Shown one piece after another: positions 56,022 through 62,648 of a stretch of 64,000 nucleotides of DNA. Location: the NCBI GenBank assembly GCA_030652995.1, contig JAUSAG010000013.1, positions 1 through 64,000 of the forward strand. The letters run 5' to 3'. The notes beneath the pieces were generated by a model, which saw nothing but the letters and a program-made list of their open reading frames with translations, was not told where the DNA came from and did not search any database. The position numbers and the translations under genes are program-made. This stretch comes from Methylotenera sp. Lineage in GTDB: Bacteria; Pseudomonadota; Gammaproteobacteria; Burkholderiales; Methylophilaceae. Within the stretch, counting starts at the first letter, position 1, and every line of letters begins with the position of its first letter.

Positions 56022-58258
56022 GCGTACTAATAACGCCTATTATAAATGCAAGCATAGATATTGAGGCAACTCCATTGCCTACTGTTGGTGAATTGGTACG
56101 CTACATAACCCGTGCGTTAGATATTAAAAATGCCAACAAGAAATTAGATACTTTTGCACAGGATGCTGATTTTAATTGGTTAAATGAAAGTGAAGTTATC
56201 AATGATGGTATTTTTGAGCCACTAAAGCATCATGTGGATTCAGCCTTTGCCGATTGGTTAACACCTCACGTAAAAAAACTTTTAGTAAATTATAAAGCTA
56301 TGATTTTAGAGACAAATGTGGATGTACTTAAAAGAGATGTTGTTTTACAACTCTTAATTAATGAATATTTCGTAGTCCAGGTTTTTGAAATATTGAAAGA
56401 TGCTGAAGATAAATTGGATTTTCCATATATAGAATGCCTTGTTAATAAGGATAAAACTGCTTTTTCTGTAGTAATAAAGTCATTTTCACAAGAACAAGAC
56501 TTTGTGGAAATTGTTGGACATGCATACGCTGATGATTTTTTCCATAATTCAGTTGGCACTGACAGTCGAATGAACAGGCTTGAGCAATTTCGCGATTGGC
56601 TTTGTGGCAAGCATATACTGGATTTAAGTAGTTTGAAATTATTGGCAAATACAATCGCCAAAAAATCGTCAAAAAATATCGCAAACATTATGTCATGCCT
56701 AATAATCGCGCGCGCTCTAGATTGGCTGTTTGCCGAAATGTATAAACATAATTTCACGTTAGATTTAACTCAGCACGTGATGTTGGGCGATAGCTTAGAT
56801 ATTAAGTCGTCACTAGAGAAATTAAACTCAGAAAAATCACTAGTCACAGAAAATATCAAATTAGTGTTAGAAGCATTGTTTGAAAAATTTCACCATTACA
56901 AAAATCCTAAATTAGCGGGTGATTTAGAAAGTTTTAGAAATGGATTAATAGAAGCCCAAAGCACCATATTTAACGCAGGAAATCTAACATGCGGTCAATA
57001 TATGTTGGATTTTTTTTACGCCAGATTTTATGTCATGCAAGGTCAACCCGAGACGGCGCTGAAATTTTACGAGTTATCATTTAAGCGTAGCCTTTACCGT
57101 GCAGGTAAAATTCAGAAAGATATATTAAGGGAATTGCTAGCAACAGCAGCTTATTTAGCAGATAAACCTTGCATTAAGAAACATAAAGCTTGGGCCTTAG
57201 CCTTTAATATTTATACAAAAAATAAATTCTCTAAAGATGTCATTGAAAACTGGGAAATCAAAGAGCTAAAGAAATACTTCTATGAAATTTTCCCCAATGA
57301 ATGCTTATTTGTAGAGGCTGGAGATTGCTATCAACACCCGGACGGTATTTTAGGGATGGAGATTATATTTACGCCATTTTTAGATAATCGACCACCCAAT
57401 TTACGTTCACCTAACAAAAAGATTCCTTTTGGAGGAAAGTTGGTACCGCAACTAATTGCTGAAGCATCTTTAGGAAATTTGAATAACATAAAGAATTTAC
57501 TAGTGCGTGGTGCTGATGTTAACAAGATTGATATTGAAAGTGGGTGTGGTTCTGCATTATTAAATGCACTACAGAACGCTAATAACCCACTTTCGAAATA
57601 TGATGTGGCATGTATTGTTGAGCTGCTTAAGTACCCGCATACAAAAGCCACATTAAATCGCTTAACTGATAGAAATAGACTAAGTATATTGTTTGAAGCT
57701 ATTCAGCTAGGAAAGCCTGATATTGTTGAAATCATTTTAGAAATGGGTGCAAATCCGAACCTACGAGCTCAAATGGAAAATTATTCACCCTTGGATTTAT
57801 GTATCCAGTTGCTGTATATGTTGAGGTCTGGAAATGTATTAGATATTATTAAAAAACATCCCAATAGCGTGAACTATGATGATTTGGCGCGAATAACAGG
57901 GAAATTTGGATCGGTAATGTTTGGGGCTGGGCAGCAGCAGGTTGATTTGGAAAAGTTGATGGCTAAAAATCCTGAAAAAAGGAAGGCCGCATCCGAGCTT
58001 TTGGATAAGGATTTTAGGCAAAAACATACAGAAAAGTCTTTGTATGAAATAGCTCAACTATTACTTAGTCATGGCGCAAATCCCAACAGTGGTAACCCCA
58101 AAAACTATGGTGTAACGCCACTTATGTATGCTGCGGAAGTTAGGCATCAGGCTATGTTTGAGTTATTAATCAAATATAAAGGGGATGTACGTCAATCTAA
58201 TAGTGATGGGAAATGCGCGCTCGATTATATAAACCATGTTGTCACAAAAGCTGACTAA
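56018..58258 (+). CDS. Large ankyrin-repeat protein in the viperin operon
   Basis: 746 residues. Residues 1 to about 470 are mostly helical, have no recognised domain, and show no membrane segment. From about 474 there are ankyrin-like repeats: IAEASLGNLNNIKNLLVRGADVNK, AIQLGKPDIVEIILEMGANPN (about 563-580), LLLSHGANPNSGN (about 681) and TPLMYAAEVRHQAMFELLIKY (about 700-720). A central insertion near 595-675 breaks the array. The gene overlaps the small gene by 4 bp. Ankyrin arrays bind proteins, so a role in sensing phage proteins or in holding pVip in check is possible. I know of no named family for the N-terminal part. Confidence 0.85.
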   Translation: MSVLITPIINASIDIEATPLPTVGELVRYITRALDIKNANKKLDTFAQDADFNWLNESEVINDGIFEPLKHHVDSAFADWLTPHVKKLLVNYKAMILETNVDVLKRDVVLQLLINEYFVVQVFEILKDAEDKLDFPYIECLVNKDKTAFSVVIKSFSQEQDFVEIVGHAYADDFFHNSVGTDSRMNRLEQFRDWLCGKHILDLSSLKLLANTIAKKSSKNIANIMSCLIIARALDWLFAEMYKHNFTLDLTQHVMLGDSLDIKSSLEKLNSEKSLVTENIKLVLEALFEKFHHYKNPKLAGDLESFRNGLIEAQSTIFNAGNLTCGQYMLDFFYARFYVMQGQPETALKFYELSFKRSLYRAGKIQKDILRELLATAAYLADKPCIKKHKAWALAFNIYTKNKFSKDVIENWEIKELKKYFYEIFPNECLFVEAGDCYQHPDGILGMEIIFTPFLDNRPPNLRSPNKKIPFGGKLVPQLIAEASLGNLNNIKNLLVRGADVNKIDIESGCGSALLNALQNANNPLSKYDVACIVELLKYPHTKATLNRLTDRNRLSILFEAIQLGKPDIVEIILEMGANPNLRAQMENYSPLDLCIQLLYMLRSGNVLDIIKKHPNSVNYDDLARITGKFGSVMFGAGQQQVDLEKLMAKNPEKRKAASELLDKDFRQKHTEKSLYEIAQLLLSHGANPNSGNPKNYGVTPLMYAAEVRHQAMFELLIKYKGDVRQSNSDGKCALDYINHVVTKAD

Positions 58259-58320
58259 TTGCTGCCTATTTTTCAATTAGGAAGCAAAAAGAAAGTAGCT
58301 ATCTAGGGGGGATCAATTGG

Positions 58321-58959
58321 CTATTTAATCGCACTATGGGACCAGTGATATGCTTTGGTTTCCCAATCTAGGGATTGAAGTTTCGCCTGAACTTGATCAT
58401 CTGGCATTCCAAAGTGTTCCTGAAACCAAATGACAATTGCGGATGAAAATAGCTCGGTATGATTTAACGTTGGGTTTGTGCTGAGCAATTCGGCCATGCA
58501 GCAAACTCTAGGTAGTGTCATCCATTCATAACCCTTATCTACGCCATCGACCATAATGTCTTTTCTACCCCAATAGAGTGGCGGTGGCAAAATGATGGGA
58601 TCAGACTTTACGGAGGGATATAGCACTTCAGCCCGCGCAATAGATTCTAACAAGTAGTCGGAGGGATAACGTAATCCACCCAATAGCGAATCAGCATAGA
58701 TGTTTTCTTGATGCAGGCATTGCACAATCAGTTTACGACCATCAGCTTGCCAAATTTTCCAATCTTCAAATTCTTTGGGATGCGCTTTGCCATAAGGCCA
58801 ATCGATTCGCTGTAGGTCTTTCCAATCGAATGTAATCAGCTTAAGCCTGCGTTCTTTGTCCGCGCGTTCACGCTCGTGGTCAAGACGCATTTTTTCTTCT
58901 ATTTCTGTGGGCAGAAGTGACTCTTCAGATAATTTGTACTCAACAGGATTTGATGACAT
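58321..58959 (-). CDS. Hypothetical protein
   Basis: 212 residues from the ATG at 58957-58959 (MSSNPVEYKLSEESL); the frame continues 21 codons upstream. A charged, probably coiled N-terminus (IEEKMRLDHERERADKERRLK) is followed by a globular part with aromatic-rich segments such as FEDWKIWQADGRKL and PPPLYWGRKD. No family is recognised. It converges with the ankyrin gene and diverges from the double-RHH gene 90 bp away. Confidence 0.6.
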   Translation of the reverse strand: MSSNPVEYKLSEESLLPTEIEEKMRLDHERERADKERRLKLITFDWKDLQRIDWPYGKAHPKEFEDWKIWQADGRKLIVQCLHQENIYADSLLGGLRYPSDYLLESIARAEVLYPSVKSDPIILPPPLYWGRKDIMVDGVDKGYEWMTLPRVCCMAELLSTNPTLNHTELFSSAIVIWFQEHFGMPDDQVQAKLQSLDWETKAYHWSHSAIK

Positions 58960-59021
58960 GGTGATTAGACTTTTGGGTATTTGATAATCTATACATATTA
59001 ATGCACACTGAGACCCTCGCA

Positions 59022-59038
59022 AAAAAAGTCCCCTATTT
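59022..59038 (+). repeat. Leader repeat, copy 1
   Basis: AAAAAAGTCCCCTATTT, ending 11 bp before the double-RHH gene. The same 17 bp occur at 60076-60092, upstream of the cysteine-rich protein gene. It may be a shared promoter or operator element. Confidence 0.6.
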
Positions 59039-59049
59039 TAAGGATAGTT

Positions 59050-59757
59050 ATGTTTGGATTTCTGTTTAGAAAGAAAGTAGTTGAGGAAGGTAGTACCTTT
59101 AAAAGCAACCTGAAGCCATCTGCCGTTAAGCAAACACAACAGCAAGCACCGAAGCCCGAAGCCCCAAGAATTTCGCCGCTTTATGAGGGTAACAGGGGTA
59201 TAGATAATCTTTACGCAAACGATACTGAACTGCGTATCTGGATACCTGAACCATTAAATGTGGCAATGAAAGAAGCAGCAGACTTTTTGCGAGTGTCTTT
59301 ATCTAAGCATCTACGTGAATTGTTTGTGATTTATTTGTATGGATTACATGAGTTGTTATGCATGAAGGAAAATAAAACAGGTATTTTTCACCCACCACCT
59401 CCCCCCAAACCTGATAACGGAATACGTTTCTCGCGTGCTCGCGTAGTCGATTACATTCCAGGCTTAGGTAAAAACATTGTGCCGCTTAAGTTATTTTTAC
59501 ACGAAAAAATGAAGGCTGATTTGCAAGTGTTAGCAGATAAAGCCGGATTGCCTTTATCTCAGTTTGTGCGTGAAATATTGGTGTCTCATTTCTTGGGACA
59601 TACGGTGTGGCCTGAACGAAATTCGCTCTGGACGCGTGAACAGCAAGAGATTGCACATGGTTGGGAATTAGGCACGATTGAAGAAGATGGCATTACTTCA
59701 CCGACCGATGATGAAGAGGCTGCCCTTGAGGGCAAGGTAGAAGTGTTACATTGGTAA
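59050..59757 (+). CDS. Protein with two ribbon-helix-helix-like segments
   Basis: 235 residues. Two segments have the strand-helix-helix pattern of RHH (CopG/MetJ-type) DNA-binding domains: residues about 60-97 (LRIWIPEPLNVAMKEAADFL then RVSLSKHLRELFVI) and about 143-181 (VPLKLFLHEKMKADLQVLADKAGLPLSQFVREILVSH). A linker with five consecutive prolines joins them and an acidic tail follows. Two such segments in one chain could form an intramolecular dimer. Probably a DNA-binding regulator of the island; no target known. Confidence 0.6.
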   Translation: MFGFLFRKKVVEEGSTFKSNLKPSAVKQTQQQAPKPEAPRISPLYEGNRGIDNLYANDTELRIWIPEPLNVAMKEAADFLRVSLSKHLRELFVIYLYGLHELLCMKENKTGIFHPPPPPKPDNGIRFSRARVVDYIPGLGKNIVPLKLFLHEKMKADLQVLADKAGLPLSQFVREILVSHFLGHTVWPERNSLWTREQQEIAHGWELGTIEEDGITSPTDDEEAALEGKVEVLHW

Positions 59758-60156
59758 GATGGTAAGAACTCTCGTTGTAACCTAAGCGGCCAATGACACT
59801 TACGCACCCCACATTACACTGCTGATTTTAGCGACGATGCAATGGGAGCAGAGCGTTGGGAAGGCTTCGCACTTTCTACGATACGTCACCCGAACACTCC
59901 TTAGTGGGTATGGTTCAGTAAGTGCGAAACCTAAAGAAAATCAATACGTAAGCTCGGCACTACTAGCGCGTTCTGGACTCCAATTGTCCAGTATGGCAGA
60001 GGCACCGAGCTGTTAATTTAGTATTAATGCTTACTAAATCAACGAATGTATTATAAAACAAAATAAACCATGAAGAAAAAAGTCCCCTATTTAAAACCTT
60101 GAGATAGTAAGACTTGCAGATTAAAGTCTCAAATCCAGTTTACTCAAGGATTCAGC
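59758..60156. other. Gene-free stretch with candidate structured RNA
   Basis: 399 bp without a gene. Two stem-loops lie side by side. The first has arms TTCGCACTT (59866-59874) and AAGTGCGAA (59920-59928), with an inner CACT-CCTT-AGTG hairpin. The second has arms AGCTCGG (59951-59957) and CCGAGCT (60005-60011), with an inner CTGGAC / GTCCAG hairpin (59973-59991). The pairs are perfect and clustered in 146 bp, suggesting a small RNA or a regulatory leader. No RNA family is recognised. Confidence 0.5.
60076..60092 (+). repeat. Leader repeat, copy 2
   Basis: AAAAAAGTCCCCTATTT again, 64 bp before the start of the cysteine-rich protein gene. The two copies are 1054 bp apart in direct orientation. 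Confidence 0.6.
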
Positions 60157-60456
60157 ATGAAATACCTTCACGTTTTGGTTGCAACCGCTTTATTTCTCCC
60201 AGCATTGGCATTGGCTTGCTCATTTGATACAGATTGTAGCCCTGGCAGTCAATGCGCTAAATCATCTGGTTCAATATATGGCGTGTGTCTCGGTGGAATT
60301 TCACCTGGGAATCGCAATGATAGCCAGCCCGTTTATGCACCTCTTGATACAAATGGCACGTATGGAAACACCTGTTCATTTAGTACGGATTGTGGCCCAG
60401 GTTCTGCTTGCGTTAAGCATGGCGGTATTGAAGGGGTTTGTATGCGATCAAATTAG
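60157..60456 (+). CDS. Secreted protein with two cysteine-rich repeats
   Basis: 99 residues. A signal peptide (MKYLHVLVATALFLPALALA) ends just before Cys21; the lipobox match is poor, so ordinary signal peptidase cleavage is likelier. The mature protein has two copies of the motif CSFxTDCxPGSxCxK...GVC (about residues 21-46 and 72-97), each with four cysteines able to form two disulfides, joined by a Gly/Asn/Pro-rich linker. Known in some proteobacterial genomes as an uncharacterised exported family. An AAGGA site precedes the ATG. Confidence 0.75.
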   Translation: MKYLHVLVATALFLPALALACSFDTDCSPGSQCAKSSGSIYGVCLGGISPGNRNDSQPVYAPLDTNGTYGNTCSFSTDCGPGSACVKHGGIEGVCMRSN

Positions 60457-60518
60457 ATTTTCAGTAACCGATTTTAGCAATTCTTTGAATATATTTAGTT
60501 GAATTTTGTTTTATTCAG

Positions 60519-60985
60519 GTGATTAAGAAAATAATCTCAGGTGGTCAAACAGGTGTAGACCGTGCGGCACTTGACTGGGCAATTGCTCATGGCATTAGGC
60601 ATGGTGGCTGGTCCCTCAAGGTCGTTTGGCCGAGGATGGTGTGCTAGACGCAAAATACCAACTAAATGAAATCGAAAACGGTAGATACAGGCAGCGCACT
60701 AAACACAATGTGATGGATAGTGATGGCACGTTGATACTCAATATAGGTGAGTTGAGCGGCGGCACATTAGCTACCCAGAATTTTACGCGGCAGTTAGGCA
60801 AACCTTGTTATTTGGTGCAGCTTGATTCTGATACTTTGGAATGTGATCTTAATAACCTGATTAGTTGGATACGGGTTAATAATATTGCGATCTTAAATGT
60901 AGCTGGCCCAAGTGCAAGTAAACGGCATGCTATTTATTCGTTGGCAACATTGTTTATGGGGCAATTGAATAAACGTTTTGGATAA
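60519..60985 (+). pseudogene. YpsA/SLOG-type (putative molybdenum carrier) gene with a frameshift
   Basis: The sequence begins at GTG (60519) as [22 protein letters not shown], the Rossmann-like GGQTGVDR motif of the cpYpsA/SLOG family. At about 60612 the frame shifts: GGCTGGTCCCTCAAGGTCGT reads on as [10 protein letters not shown] and stops, whereas adding one base gives the expected [11 protein letters not shown]. The rest (60626-60985) is in the second frame and ends normally with HAIYSLATLFMGQL. SLOG proteins bind nucleotide-derived ligands. A single-base deletion or a sequencing error explains the break. Confidence 0.75.
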
Positions 60986-61003
60986 TTTAAAAAAGGAAGC
61001 CTT

Positions 61004-61894
61004 ATGGCTGGGAATGATTTTTTTGGAGCTGACGTAGAGCGGCGATTAACGCACTTCGAGGACTGCCGTTCAGCGATAGACCAGTTGTTTTTTGAAGCAT
61101 TTATCACACAAGGCTTGCGAGCATTTGACGAGTTTCTAGAATTTGCAGTGCGGTTCAGCAACCTCTCGGTTTACAACGCTATGCTGGTGCGTGTACAAAG
61201 ACCAGGCGCAGGTGCGGTAGCTACTTCTCACAAGTGGGCAGAGTTTGGTCGAACACTTAAACCTGATGCAACACCGATTTTGATTCTCCGCCCTTTCGGG
61301 CCGATTTCATTCGTATTCGAGCAAGAGGATACCGAAGGTCGGCCGATGCCGGGAGAAGAACATAATCCCTTACTTGCTAAGGGGCAGCTTTCGCAAAAAA
61401 TGTATGACCAGACCAAATTGGCTGCAGAAAAATACGGCATCGAGATCGAAGAAACAGATGTTTATGGAACATTGCTAGCGGGAACGGCTGCCGGGCTTAA
61501 GATTAGTCCAGAGTCCTTTAACTTGATTGAAATAGATGTTAAGTCTAAGGAAAGGGGTGTGCGTGGTTTCCGCATTAGGCTCAATGCCAAGCATGATCTG
61601 CCGACCCGCTTCGCCACGCTGGCACATGAATTGGGGCATATCTATTGCGGACATGTAGGAGGTGAGAGTAGTGGACGCTGGCCGGAACGATCTCATCTTT
61701 CATATGAGCAGAGAGAGCTTGAGGCAGAAGCTGTGTCATGGCTAGTTTGCCAGCGCAACGGCATCGAAACTAGGTCGCGTGAGTACCTAAGCAATTTGAC
61801 TAAAAAAGCTGATGCTAGCGGGATCAGTATGTACGCTATTTTTGAAGCGGCAAATCGAGTGGAATCACGCACTAAACCAGTAGAAAGGAAGTGA
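61004..61894 (+). CDS. ImmA/IrrE-like zinc metallopeptidase
   Basis: 296 residues. The C-terminal part has LATLAHELGHIYCGH, with HELGH at residues 208-212 as the HExxH zinc site and ELEAEAVSWLV (about 228-238) giving the third ligand, the M78 ImmA/IrrE pattern. The N-terminal 100 residues (SVYNAMLVRVQRPGAGAVAT and HKWAEFGRTLKPDAT) resemble the N-terminal domain of ArdC-type antirestriction proteins. Such peptidases cleave repressors of mobile elements or act in anti-restriction. 18 bp after the SLOG pseudogene. Confidence 0.8.
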   Translation: MAGNDFFGADVERRLTHFEDCRSAIDQLFFEAFITQGLRAFDEFLEFAVRFSNLSVYNAMLVRVQRPGAGAVATSHKWAEFGRTLKPDATPILILRPFGPISFVFEQEDTEGRPMPGEEHNPLLAKGQLSQKMYDQTKLAAEKYGIEIEETDVYGTLLAGTAAGLKISPESFNLIEIDVKSKERGVRGFRIRLNAKHDLPTRFATLAHELGHIYCGHVGGESSGRWPERSHLSYEQRELEAEAVSWLVCQRNGIETRSREYLSNLTKKADASGISMYAIFEAANRVESRTKPVERK

Positions 61895-61898
61895 TCAA

Positions 61899-62291
61899 AT
61901 GTCATTTTGTCTTTTATATATTGGTCAGCTAGATGACCCAAGCTTTGATTATGATGACTGGAGTAATGTTGGAAATATACCAATACGCAGAAGCCCGCAC
62001 TTCCCTCCAACTAACCCTAGTCCATATAATCGTTTCTATAAATGGGTTGAAAAATCTGGATGTAAATCAAATCGGGTTGATTGGGGAGCAACGGTTGCAA
62101 TAGTCAACAAAGCGCAAATAGAGGATTTAATAACCCAGTGCTATTCGGATGATTTAAGTTACAGCGATCCAGAAAAAATGTCGACTTGGGAAGGTAAGCC
62201 TTACTTAGTAAATCAACTGCTAGAGCTTCGGGTATTCGTTGCCAATCTTGATGCTAAGGAGTTGTATGCGCTAGTGGCCTGCGAAACCTAA
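61899..62291 (+). CDS. Hypothetical protein
   Basis: 130 residues, acidic and aromatic-rich (SFDYDDWSNVGNIPIRRSPH), without signal peptide or membrane segments. It starts 5 bp after the metallopeptidase stop with a GGAAG site inside the preceding gene's end, so the two are probably co-transcribed and may act together. No family is recognised. Confidence 0.6.
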   Translation: MSFCLLYIGQLDDPSFDYDDWSNVGNIPIRRSPHFPPTNPSPYNRFYKWVEKSGCKSNRVDWGATVAIVNKAQIEDLITQCYSDDLSYSDPEKMSTWEGKPYLVNQLLELRVFVANLDAKELYALVACET

Positions 62292-62313
62292 AAACAAAGA
62301 ACGTGTAAATGCT

Positions 62314-62499
62314 GTGGTTGCAGTAATTACAATCTGTCTATTTAATGAGGATGGAACGCCATCTGGCTTAAAGTGGAATGGTCAAAAGCAAGAAGATGAA
62401 TTTCAATCACTGCCTGGTGAACATAATCACGAAAACCGTTATTTTTGGTGGCGAATGCAACTGAAGCTTGTCACATGGCTCAGAAAAAATGCTGATTAA
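62314..62499 (+). CDS. Short hypothetical open frame, possibly a fragment
   Basis: 61 residues from GTG, ending WWRMQLKLVTWLRKNAD. The frame is open back to about 62281, where the upstream gene ends, and there is no good ribosome binding site. It may be the broken end of a gene or a small gene of its own. Low support. Confidence 0.3.
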   Translation: MVAVITICLFNEDGTPSGLKWNGQKQEDEFQSLPGEHNHENRYFWWRMQLKLVTWLRKNAD

Positions 62500-62648
62500 T
62501 GAGAAGGCAAAATTTTCGGCGGAATAGAAAGCTGTGTGACCTATTCCAGCAATCCTAACAGTGTCTATCATCGTGCTGGGAGCCGAACTTATAAACGATG
62601 GTGGTTTAACCACTTGATTGACTAACAATAACACCGAGAATCATTGCA

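Noticed and set aside
59758-60156. Retron-type RNA (msr-msd)
   Set aside because: The region is structured, but there is no reverse transcriptase gene in the window.
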